Positions 1-9,600 of a stretch of DNA of 43,957 bases are shown here, one piece after another. This stretch comes from Candidatus Thiosymbion sp. GTDB taxonomy: Bacteria; Pseudomonadota; Gammaproteobacteria; Chromatiales; Chromatiaceae. The stretch is taken from the NCBI GenBank assembly GCA_018435665.1, contig JAHDND010000205.1:1-43957 (forward strand), read 5' to 3'. Every line of letters begins with the position of its first letter. Position 1 is the first letter of the stretch. Both the position numbers and the translations under genes were made by a program. The notes under the pieces were generated by a model. The model saw only the letters and a list, made by a program, of their open reading frames with translations. It searched no databases and was not told where the DNA came from.

Positions 1-117
1 GACCAACACTTAACGCAGACATGGCCTTTATTATCTTATTTTGCGTGGGATGCTGTCTTGACGAAGGGGTCTATCTTGCAGTTTTCACCCTTGGTGTCCA
101 GAACCTCGCGCCGCTCA

Positions 118-126
118 TGGTAGAAT
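118..126 (+). promoter_or_regulatory. Possible extended -10 promoter of ubiE
   Basis: The sequence TGG-TAGAAT has the form of an extended -10 element (TGn followed by a five-of-six match to TATAAT). It ends 29 bases before the ubiE start, which would give a leader of roughly 20 to 25 bases. No good -35 hexamer is visible at 16-18 bases, which extended -10 promoters tolerate. Inferred from motif only. Confidence 0.4.
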
Positions 127-155
127 CCGCGCATCGTTCACCCGAGGCCTGTCCC

Positions 156-905
156 ATGTCCGACGACAAGACCACCCACTTCGGTTACCAGCAGGTGCCG
201 GTCGAGGAGAAAGCCAATCATGTGCGCGCGGTCTTCGACTCCGTCGCCTCGCGCTATGACTTGATGAACGACCTCATGTCCCTGGGCATCCATCGGCTGT
301 GGAAACGCACCACCATCGAATTGGCCGGGGTGCGCCGCGGCCAGCGGGTCCTGGACCTGGCGGGGGGCACCGGCGACCTGGCCGCCCGCTTCGCCCGCAT
401 CACCGGGGCCGAGGGCCAGGTGGTCCTGACTGATATCAACGCCGCCATGCTCACCACCGGCCGCGACCGTCTGCTGGACCAGGGCCTGACGGGCAACCTG
501 CTCTTCGCCCAGGTCAACGCCGAGTCCCAGCCGTTTCCGGACAACCACTTCGACTGCGTGACCATTGGCTTCGGGCTGCGCAATGTCACCCACAAGCAGC
601 GGGCGCTGGAGGAGATGTTCCGGGTGCTCAGGCCGGGCGGCCGCGCCCTGGTGCTGGAGTTTTCCCACCCCACCAGCCAGGCCCTGTCCAAGCTCTACGA
701 CCTCTACTCCTTCACCGTCCTGCCGACCCTGGGGCGCCTGATCACCAGCGATGCCGACAGCTATCGCTACCTGGCCGAGTCCATCCGCATGCACCCGGAT
801 CAGGAGACCCTGCGCGGCATGATGGTGGCCGCCGGCTTCGAGCGTTGCGACTACTTCAACCTCAGTTTCGGCATCGTCGCCATCCACCGGGGCTATAAGC
901 TGTGA
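156..905 (+). CDS. ubiE: UbiE, C-methyltransferase of ubiquinone/menaquinone synthesis
   Basis: SAM-dependent methyltransferase that C-methylates the benzoquinol ring in ubiquinone synthesis (and demethylmenaquinol where menaquinone is made). From the chosen start the product has 249 residues, close to the 251 of the E. coli enzyme. The glycine-rich SAM motif LDLAGGTGD lies at residues 66-74. The family signatures around YDLMNDLMS near the N-terminus and GFGLRNVT in the middle are present. The frame stays open further upstream to position 21, but those 45 codons are not family-like, and the methionine before SDDKTTHFG is where the family begins. The stop overlaps the GTG start of ubiJ in a GTGA arrangement, so the two are translationally coupled. 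Confidence 0.97.
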   Translation: MSDDKTTHFGYQQVPVEEKANHVRAVFDSVASRYDLMNDLMSLGIHRLWKRTTIELAGVRRGQRVLDLAGGTGDLAARFARITGAEGQVVLTDINAAMLTTGRDRLLDQGLTGNLLFAQVNAESQPFPDNHFDCVTIGFGLRNVTHKQRALEEMFRVLRPGGRALVLEFSHPTSQALSKLYDLYSFTVLPTLGRLITSDADSYRYLAESIRMHPDQETLRGMMVAAGFERCDYFNLSFGIVAIHRGYKL

Positions 906-1606
906 GCGCGGCGACCCCGGCATCAGGCCTGGACGCCCCGGCTATCACACCGGACCCGCCACCGGACACGCCAGGCCCACCCCTCTCCTCCGCCGCCCTG
1001 GTGGCCCTGGAGACCCTGATCAACCGGCTGCTGGCCCTGGACCCGGAGGGCGCGGCCCGCCTGGAGCCCCTGGCCGGACGCATCATCGCCCTCGAGTTCA
1101 AGGGGTTTGGCAACCGGGTCTATTTCATTCCCGGCGATGGTGGCCTGCAACTCTTCGCCGCCTACGCCGCCGCCCCCGACTGTCTGCTGCGCGGTAGCCC
1201 CCTGGCCCTGGCGACCCTGGGCCTGAGCCGCCGCCAGGAGGACGCCCTCTTCATGGGTCGGGTGGAAATCGTGGGTGACACCGCCCTCGCCCACCGCTTC
1301 GGTGCCGCCTTGGCCGGTCTGGAGATCGACTGGGAGGAGCAACTCGCCCGGCTGACCGGCGATCCCCTCGCCCATGCCCTGGGTCAGCGGGCACGCAGCC
1401 TCGGGCGCTGGGGCGAAGGCGCCGTCGATACCCTGGGCCAGGACCTGAAGGAGTACCTCCAGGAAGAGGGCCGGCTGCTGCCCAGCCGCTATGAGATCGA
1501 GGACTTCCTGGCCGCGGTCGACCGCCTTCGCGACGATGGCGAGCGCCTGGCCGCGCGGGTCGCGCGCCTGCGCCGCCGGCTGCAGCCAGGCACCGGCGAA
1601 ACGTAG
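902..1606 (+). CDS. ubiJ: UbiJ, SCP2-domain accessory protein of ubiquinone synthesis
   Basis: Accessory factor of the soluble ubiquinone-biosynthesis (Ubi) complex. It carries an SCP2-like lipid-binding domain thought to hold the polyprenylated intermediates. The 234-residue product has about 30 poorly conserved Ala/Pro-rich residues, then an SCP2 fold at about residues 30-130, then a helical tail rich in Arg, Glu and Leu. That tail is typical of UbiJ (E. coli UbiJ has about 200 residues). The start is GTG at 902, sharing GTGA with the ubiE stop. Position between ubiE and ubiB is the classical gammaproteobacterial order and supports the call as much as the sequence does. Confidence 0.93.
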   Translation: MSAATPASGLDAPAITPDPPPDTPGPPLSSAALVALETLINRLLALDPEGAARLEPLAGRIIALEFKGFGNRVYFIPGDGGLQLFAAYAAAPDCLLRGSPLALATLGLSRRQEDALFMGRVEIVGDTALAHRFGAALAGLEIDWEEQLARLTGDPLAHALGQRARSLGRWGEGAVDTLGQDLKEYLQEEGRLLPSRYEIEDFLAAVDRLRDDGERLAARVARLRRRLQPGTGET

Positions 1607-1610
1607 CCGC

Positions 1611-1722
1611 GCTGGATGAGGCCATCATGCTGACCCAGGCCTTGCGCCCTCACCTCGGTCCACACCACCGAGCCCCCTTTGCAGGCTGGATGAGGCCCCC
1701 ATGCTGACCAAGGCCTTTCGCC
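1611..1722 (+). repeat. Imperfect duplication of the ubiB start region
   Basis: Positions 1611-1648 and 1685-1722 match at 34 of 38 bases. The second copy contains the real ubiB start (ATG at 1701) and its first seven codons. The first copy contains an ATG at 1627 with near-identical following codons. The offset of 74 bases is not a multiple of three. Translation from 1627 therefore gives a 26-residue peptide beginning MLTQALRP (UbiB begins MLTKAFRL) that stops at the TGA at 1705-1707, overlapping the ubiB start. It may be a remnant of local duplication or a coupling leader. Confidence 0.75.
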
Positions 1723-3353
1723 TCTGGCGGCTGATCCACATCAGCCTGGTGCTGGTGCGCCATGGCCTCGACGAGGTCCTACTCGCCACTCACCTCTTCC
1801 GGCCCCTCTATTTCCTGTCCTACCTCTCCCCCTGGTACTGGTACCGCCGCGCCCATCCCAAGCCCTGGCCGGCGCGCATCCGCGAGGCCCTCATCGAACT
1901 GGGGCCCATCTTCGTCAAGTTCGGCCAGATCCTTTCCACCCGCCGTGACCTGCTGCCTCAGGACCTGGCCGATGAGCTGGCCCAGCTCCAGGATCGGGTG
2001 CCGCCCTTCCCCGGCGCCCAGGCCCGGGCCATCATCGAGAAGGCCTGGGGCAAACCCATCGAGGCGGTCCTGGACGACTTCGACGAGCAGCCCCTGGCCT
2101 CGGCCTCCATCGCCCAGGTCCACACCGGTCGCCTCAAGGACGGCCGCCAGGTGGTGGTCAAGGTAGTGCGCCCCGGCATCGAGCCGGTCATCCGCCGCGA
2201 CCTGGGCCTGCTGCGGATCATCGCCGAACTGGCCCAGCGTTACTGGCGGGACGGTCGCCGCCTGCGCCCGGTGGAGGTGGTCGACGACTATCGCAAGACC
2301 ATCCTCGACGAGCTCGACCTGCAGCGCGAGGCCGCCAATGCCAGCCAGTTGCGCAAGAACTTTCTCGGCAGCCCAGCGCTGTACGTCCCCGAGGTCCACT
2401 GGGACCTGTGCCACCCCAGCGTCCTGGTCATGGAGCGCATCTACGGCACCCCCGTTGGCGAGGTCGAGCGGCTCAAGGCCCAGGGTATCAGCATGAGGCT
2501 GCTGGGCGAGCGCGGGGTGGAGATCTTCTTCACCCAAGTCTTCCGCGACAACTTTTTTCACGCCGACATGCACCCGGGCAATATCTTCGTCGAGCCCAAC
2601 GGCCGCTACATCGCCGTGGACTTCGGCATCGTCGGCTCCCTGACCACCGAGGATCAGCGCTACCTGGCGGAGAACCTGCTGGCCTTTTTCCAGCATGACT
2701 ACCGCCGGGTGGCCGAACTGCACATCGCCTCCGGCTGGGTGCCCCCCGAGACCCGGGTCGACGAGTTCGAATCCGCCATCCGCACCGTCTGCGAACCCAT
2801 CTTCGGCAAGCCCCTGGCGGAGATCTCCTTCGGCTATTTCCTGCTGCACCTCTTCCAGACCGCCCGGCGGTTCGACATGCAGGTCCAGCCCCAGCTCGTC
2901 CTCTTGCAGAAGACCCTGCTCAATATCGAGGGCTTGGGGCGTCAGCTCTATCCCGAACTGGACCTCTGGACCACCGCCAAGCCCTTCATGGAGGAATGGA
3001 TGAAGGCCCAGGTCGGCCCCCGCGCCCTGCTGGCGCGGCTTCGGCGCAACCTGGGGCCCTATTCGGAGCAGATCCCGGAACTGCCGCTCCTGGCCTATCG
3101 CGTCCTCCAGGGGCTGGAACGCCAGACCCTGCCCATCCGCTGGCGCTCGGAGGAACTGGAACGGCTGCGGCTGGAGATCCGGCAACATCAGGCCCGCGTG
3201 CAGAGCCTCCTCACCGGCGGCAGTCTGATTCTGGGGGGTATCCTGGTACTGATCGGTGGTCCGGGCCCCTGGCTAGCCCCTTTGGCCACCCATGTCCTGG
3301 CCCTGACCCTGATCGGGCTAGGTGCGCTCGTGTTGGCCTTTTCCCGGAGATAG
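1701..3353 (+). CDS. ubiB: UbiB, atypical kinase-like ubiquinone biosynthesis protein
   Basis: ABC1/ADCK/UbiB-family protein needed for ubiquinone synthesis; the family has ATPase activity and is thought to help extract lipid intermediates from the membrane. The product is 550 residues (E. coli 546). The diagnostic KxGQ motif is KFGQ at residues 73-76, followed by the Ala-rich loop region around ASIAQVHTG. The catalytic-loop equivalent HADMHPGN is at 287-294 and the DFG motif starts at D307. Two hydrophobic segments at the extreme C-terminus, separated by a Pro/Gly turn, match the family's membrane anchor. It lies 94 bases downstream of ubiJ, and that gap holds a duplicated copy of its own start region. 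Confidence 0.97.
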   Translation: MLTKAFRLWRLIHISLVLVRHGLDEVLLATHLFRPLYFLSYLSPWYWYRRAHPKPWPARIREALIELGPIFVKFGQILSTRRDLLPQDLADELAQLQDRVPPFPGAQARAIIEKAWGKPIEAVLDDFDEQPLASASIAQVHTGRLKDGRQVVVKVVRPGIEPVIRRDLGLLRIIAELAQRYWRDGRRLRPVEVVDDYRKTILDELDLQREAANASQLRKNFLGSPALYVPEVHWDLCHPSVLVMERIYGTPVGEVERLKAQGISMRLLGERGVEIFFTQVFRDNFFHADMHPGNIFVEPNGRYIAVDFGIVGSLTTEDQRYLAENLLAFFQHDYRRVAELHIASGWVPPETRVDEFESAIRTVCEPIFGKPLAEISFGYFLLHLFQTARRFDMQVQPQLVLLQKTLLNIEGLGRQLYPELDLWTTAKPFMEEWMKAQVGPRALLARLRRNLGPYSEQIPELPLLAYRVLQGLERQTLPIRWRSEELERLRLEIRQHQARVQSLLTGGSLILGGILVLIGGPGPWLAPLATHVLALTLIGLGALVLAFSRR

Positions 3354-3688
3354 CATCCGTTCCTCCTAGTCTCTCACGCACAGTCAGGCTGAGATTTTAG
3401 GGATACCCGCAGCTGAATCCAAATACATCTTAATGATTTATGTAGGTTACATCGCCTTGGATTTGCGCTACTTTGGCTTCTGTACCATCCTGATGATGAC
3501 CAACGAGCGCTTCCACCACCTCTTAGGCGATCCGCCCATACCCCGGAAAGCGGGCTTACGCAAAAGGATATGGATATCGTTGCCTCCGCCCAGGCCGTCA
3601 CCGAGGAAGTGGTCCTGATCTCTGTCAAGGGATCAGGAAAACGATCGGCCGAGCGACCCTTGTGCCTTAGGCATCACTCAAATCTGAT
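3354..3688 (+). other. Gap between ubiB and the glycan cluster
   Basis: No gene is supported in these 335 bases. One forward frame near 3552-3685 reads like protein (a stretch beginning SGLTQKDMDIVASAQ), but it has no upstream start and runs into a stop just before the next gene, so it could be a decayed gene end. A short palindrome (ATGTA-GGT-TACAT, 3440-3452) is present. No convincing terminator follows ubiB, and no clear promoter or Shine-Dalgarno precedes the ATG at 3689. Confidence 0.4.
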
Positions 3689-6600
3689 ATGACCACCCCC
3701 GATCACGCCCATTTCACCCCCTCACCCGATTATGTTTGCGGCCACGGTCGGACCCTGGTCCTGTTAACCACCTCAGCGGATTTAGAGCTGGGTTACAGCG
3801 TTGCCAGGCGCCATCAGGATGCAGCCAGTGACGATGTCACCCTGACAGTGATCGCAGGTGGTACAGGATCATCAGGACAGGATACCCCCACGGGTCCGTC
3901 CTGCGAGGAACCACTAGCCGCGGAGAGCCCCACGCAGCCACCCCCCTCCGGCTGCCTCCTGGTCACCTACTGGGGACAGCGCGCAACCAACATTGTCTAT
4001 GGGGAGGAACTGATCGAGCAGATCTGCAGTTCGATCGCCAACGCTGGCTATCGATTAGTCTACGCCCCTTGGCCATTCGATCCGGACCCCCTGCGCGCCA
4101 CGCTGGCTTTGGCGACGCGGGAGGCGGTCCGTCGAACGCGGCATGACTGTATTCTGGTGCTCTACCGGGTTGCGGAACCTGCTCAGGCTGGTCATACCCC
4201 TCCCCTGGAAACCACCCCCCTAGCTCCCTTGCTGCCGACAGCACCGCAGCGGAATGAACCAGGACCGGTCTCCCTACACCCGTCAGCCCTGGGCGCCAGC
4301 GACGGTTCTCCGGAGGCCACTCCCACCACAGGGGTCCTGGCTGAGGCCTCCGAGGCTGAACCGCCCCCCCCTTCGGCCGCGACCTTCCCGCTGGGCATAC
4401 CCAATCTCCCAGACCCCCTTGAAACGGATCCAGCGGAGGAGTCGGGGACTGGGACGACATTATTATCCCCCCCCAAGCCCACCGGCATGGCAGTGGAGTT
4501 TTCCCTCGTCTCCCCGAGCTCCCTGACACTGCCCCTGGCCGGAATCGCCCGGCATTGGCCTGGGCGGCCGGCAGGCGGTGATGACGAACGCCCCATGGTC
4601 TCGGTCATCATCCGCAGCGCCAACCGGCCCGAATTGACCGATGCCCTGGATTCGATTGCCCTGCAGACTTATCCGGCAATCGAGGTGGTGATTGCCGATG
4701 TCGAGGGCCTCGCCAAGTTGAATCCCGGACCGCTCTGCGGCCCTTTTCCCATCAAACTGGCTTCAACAGGCCAGCACCTGGCGCGCGGCACCGCCGCCAA
4801 TGTCGGACTGACCGCTGCAAGCGGGGTGTACGCCGTCTTTCTGGACGATGACGACTGGTTCCTGCCTGATCATATCAACACCCTCGTCTCAGCCCTGCAA
4901 GACCATGGGGGATTCTGTGCCGCCTATGCCGGGGTCGAGTGCCGACAGCGTGATGAGGCCGGTCAGTGGAAATTGCTGCACGTCTTTAACAGTCCCCACG
5001 ACCCCATTCGACTGCTAATTCAAAATTATCTGCCCATGCACGCCGTCCTATTCGAACGGAGTCTGTTTGGCCCGGACCTGCGGTTCGATGAATCCCTGCA
5101 TGTCTACGAAGACTGGGACTTCTGGGTCCAACTGAGTCAGAAGACCGACTTTGTGCACATCGATCGTATCTCGGCGATATATCGCATCGGCGCCGCCTCT
5201 GGTTTCGGGGTAGTCAGGGACGAGGCGCCCATTTTGCGAAGCCTGAGTCATTTTTTTGCCAAATGGCGGCAACTCTGGACCCTTGACCAAGTCATCGCCA
5301 TTGCCCGTTACGCGACGAATCATGCCCCTCCCGTCGAAAGTGCCGCCGCTATCTTGGCCCGCCAGAACTACCTGATCGCGCAGATCAAGTCCGGTATGGC
5401 ACATCTCCATCTGGATTTGGGTGAATTGAGGGCTTTTTTGCCAACCGATGCGGGTATCAAAGCCACCGTCCAAAAAATCCTGGAGCAGAAGCAGCTTGAA
5501 CTGGATACCTGGCACAAGAACGCCCTTGCCCACGAAAAGGCCTTGGACGAGTCCAAGTCCCTGTTGGTTATGACACAGGACCATGTCAGGCATGTGGAGG
5601 AGGCCCTGCAGGATACCGAATCACGGCACGCCATGGCCCAAAGCGAGTCACGCGCCCAGCATGAGCGTGCTGAAACCTTGGAAAGGGTTTCTTCCCATTT
5701 GTTGGAGAAGATCGGCATAGTCGAAAATCGGTTGTCCGACTCGGAAACCTGCGTCCAGGCCCATGAAGTCCGGCGACGCGAGGAATTTTTCCAGCTTTAC
5801 CAACTCCAGCAAAGCCCCTTCTGGCCGGTCTTTACCCGGCTGTTCCGGGGGGGTGATGTATCGAACCGCATCGCGGGACTTCTACTCGAATCTGTCCGAT
5901 TAATCGGCTGGACGCTGAGTTTCCGCCTGCCTTCGGCTTGGCGGCGGCGTACCCTCAGCCAGCGTCTGCTCGCCACCGGCCTCTTCGAACCCGCCTGGTA
6001 CCTGCAGAAATATCCGGAAGTCCTGTTTGCCGGTTATCTACCGATCTACCACTGGCTGAGCCTTGGCTGGAAGCAAGGTTATGATCCGCACTCCCTTTTC
6101 TCCACCCACTGGTATCTCGCGCAGAACCCGGATGTCGACCAGGCGAACATCAACCCCCTACTGCATTATCTGGAAATGGGTGGTCGGGAAGGCCGGGATC
6201 CGCATCCCTGGTTCGATTCGGATTGGTATCTTCAGCAAAACCCGGATGTCGCACACCAAGGTATCAACCCTCTCTGCCATTTCATTCAACAAGGGGCGCG
6301 CGAGGGACGCTCGCCCCATCCCCAGTTCGACCTTCGCTGGTACCTGGAGCAATATCCGGATGTCGCCGCGTCCGGCATCAATCCCCTCATCCATTTTGTC
6401 GAGTACGGACAGCGTGAGGGCCGGATTCCCCATCCTTCGATCTTCCAAAGCGAGACCCCCGTTGTATCAGGCGCCTTAGCCGGATTCCAAGTACCAGCAC
6501 AAATCCGAGGTGGCCATGACAATGTGTTGATGAACCTTGAATCCCTGAACGGCGAGATGCTGCAGGCCAGTCATCGGGTCTTCCTCAAAGGCTGGCTGAT

Positions 6601-9600
6601 TGCCTGGAGCGGGATCGAGCAGGCGAGGATATTGATCGATGGCCAGGCTTACGCGACTTTAACCCGCACGTTGGAGCGGCCCGACGTCTTTGCCAAATAT
6701 CCCGATGTGGCCGATGCCTCGAAATGCGGATTCGACCTGCAACTGGAACTAACCGCCTTCACGGCCGGCGAGCACACCTTGACCATCCAGGTGCGGACTC
6801 GCCTGGGGTCGGAATTGAGCCGGCATATCCGGCTACTCATCGAGGAGCCCCGGGATTTCGGGCTTCCTGCGCCAGACACATCATCGCCTATCCCGGATAT
6901 CACTCCCCGTCCGCTGATTGATTGGCCAGACGATGAGTTGGACAGGGCCGCTCGCACCCTCGTCTTTGAGACGCTGGATGACCCGGAAATCAGCATCCTG
7001 ATTCCGGTCTACAACCAGGTTCGCTATTCCTTGGCTTGTCTCGGTTCGATAGCGGCCCACCCCCCACGGGCAACCTTCGAGATCATCGTCATTGACGATG
7101 CCTCGACCGACGACACCCCTCGCCTGCTCGCGCAGGTCCAGGGCATCCGCCATGTTCGCAACGAATCCAACCTGGGCTTCCTGCGCAGTGTCAACCGTGG
7201 GGCCGTGATGGCGCGGGGCCGCTATCTCCATCTGCTCAACAACGATACCCAGGTCGAACCAGGATGGCTGGATGCCCTGCTGGGCGTCTTCCATGATGCC
7301 CCCACCACCGGTATCGCCGGTTCCAAGTTGATTTATCCCAGTGGCCATCTGCAGGAGGCGGGCGCGGCGCTGAAACGGGATGGCCGGGTGGAGTTGATCG
7401 GGCTCAATCAGCATCCCGAACTGCCGGCTTACAACCGTCGCCGGCGTGTCGACCACTGCTCTGGGGCCAGCATTCTGATCGAAAAGGCCCTATTTGACAG
7501 CCTGGGCGGACTCGATGAGGCCTATGCCCCGGCCTACTGCGAGGACAGTGACCTATCCCTAAGGGTGCGAGCCCTGGGCCGGGAGGTCGTCTATGAACCC
7601 GCTTCGGTGGTGGTCCATCATCTCAGCGTTACGACCGGGGTCCAGCCGGGCGAAAAAATGGCCCGCATCGCCATAAACACCACCCGCTACCTGGACCGTT
7701 GGCAATCCACTCTGAAAGACCTGGACGCGGTGCATCTCATCGCCTTTTTCCTGCCCCAATTCCACCCCATCCCGGAGAACGATCGCTGGTGGGGCAAGGG
7801 CTTCACCGAATGGACCAATGTCAGCCGGGCCAAGCCCAATTTCGAAGGCCATGAACAGCCCCAACTGCCAGCAGACCTGGGCTTTTACGATCTGCGCCTG
7901 CCCGAGGTTCGCCAGGCCCAGGCGGACCTCGCTCGCCGCTACGGCATCTATGGATTCTGCTATTACAACTATTGGTTCAATGGTCATCGCCTGCTTCATC
8001 AGCCCATCGATGCCATCCTGGCCTCCGGCGAGCCGGATTTTCCGTTCTGCATCTGTTGGGCCAATGAAAACTGGACTCGGCGTTGGGATGGCAAGGATGA
8101 GGAAATCCTGATTGGTCAGGATTATTCCGAGGCGGACAACCTGGCCTACATCCGCCACCTCGATCCCTGGCTGCGTGATCGACGTTACATTCGTCTCAAT
8201 GGCCGGCCTCTGTTGCTGGTCTACCGGATCGAGCTCCTGCCAGACCCCGCCCGTACTGCCGCCATCTGGCGTGACTATTGCCGGGAGGTGGGCATCGGCG
8301 AGATCTTTCTCACCAGCGTCGAAAGCTTTGGCACCACCGCGGATCCCCGGGACTTCGGCTTTGATGCCGCCGTGGAGTTTCCTCCCCATGAACGCGCTGT
8401 CCTGGTAGACCCCCAACCACACATGACCAACCCCCATTTTGATGGACTGGTGTACGACTATCCGGCGACAGCGAACAACTTCAAGGGACGATCCCTGCCA
8501 GACTATCCCCTCTTCCGCACCGCCATGCCATCCTGGGACAACACGGCCCGGCGCCAGGATACGAGTCATATCTTCTTCAATGCCAACCCAGAGTCCTTCG
8601 AAGACTGGCTGACGACCCTTATCCAGGAGACCCGAACCCTCAAAGCCCCCGGGGAGAGATTTGTCTTTATCAATGCCTGGAACGAATGGGCCGAGGGCAA
8701 CCATCTGGAACCGGATCAGCGGTTTGGTCATGGCTACCTGGAAGCCAGCCGGCGGGCCTTGGGGGACATGAACCCCAGCGGCTTTGGCGAGGGGATCAAC
8801 CAATCGCGGGCCCCCGGGGACATCCAGCGGGTAGACCCCACGAGCCGCGCCCGTCCCAAACTCAGCCCCACCCTCATGGCGGCCCCGCAAGGCGTCTTGC
8901 TGGTTGGACATCCCTACGCGGTGCTCGGCCGGGCGGAGGACGTTCGCACCGCCGCCCGCGCCTGCGACGCGGCAACCATCCCCTTTGCAATGCGTAATCT
9001 CTTCGGTGACTATGGCCGTCAATGGGCTGATCTCCACCAAGACTTCCCCTTGATGGATCGATTGGATCCCCACGCCAGCTATCGTGCCAACCTGTTCGTG
9101 CTCAACGCCAACGAGATGGCCTCCGTACCCCAGCAATTGGGCAAGGATTTCATGGCGGGCCATTACAATATCGGCTATTGGGCTTGGGAATTGAGCGGTT
9201 TTCCCGATGCCTGGCTGCCGGCCCTGGCGGGGCTGGACGAGATCTGGGCGCCCTCACGATTCATTCAGCAGGCGGTCAGCGCCAAGACCGATCTGCCCGT
9301 GACCTGGATGCCCCTGGCCGTGGAGCCAGGTGAGATACCGCCCCTGCCACGCGCGTCGCTGGGTCTACCGGAACGTCGTTTCCTCTTCCTGTTTTTCTTT
9401 GATTTTCGTTCTTTTGTCAGCCGCAAGAATCCCCAGGCCGTCATGACCGCCTTCCAGCAGGCCTTCGCCGCGAACGACGACCGGGTTGGTCTGGTGATCA
9501 AGACCAACGGCATGGAAGAATGTCCCGAGGCCTATCAAGCCTTCAAGGACCAAGCCCTGACCCGAGATCCGCGTGTCCACCTGATTGATCGCGTGATGGA

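Noticed and set aside
1779..3188. Long minus-strand open frame (469 codons) opposite ubiB
   Set aside because: The plus-strand gene is certain from conserved motifs; the antisense frame is a by-product of GC-rich codon use.
5984..6439. Regular 114-base repeats considered as a CRISPR or non-coding array
   Set aside because: The period is a multiple of three, the repeats are in frame and conserved at protein level, and there are no spacer-like unique segments.
7559..9163. 534-codon minus-strand frame opposite the giant glycosyltransferase gene
   Set aside because: It mirrors conserved WbsX and GT4 coding DNA. A similar shadow appears opposite the paralogue at 10664-12337, as expected if it is only a reflection of the sense strand.
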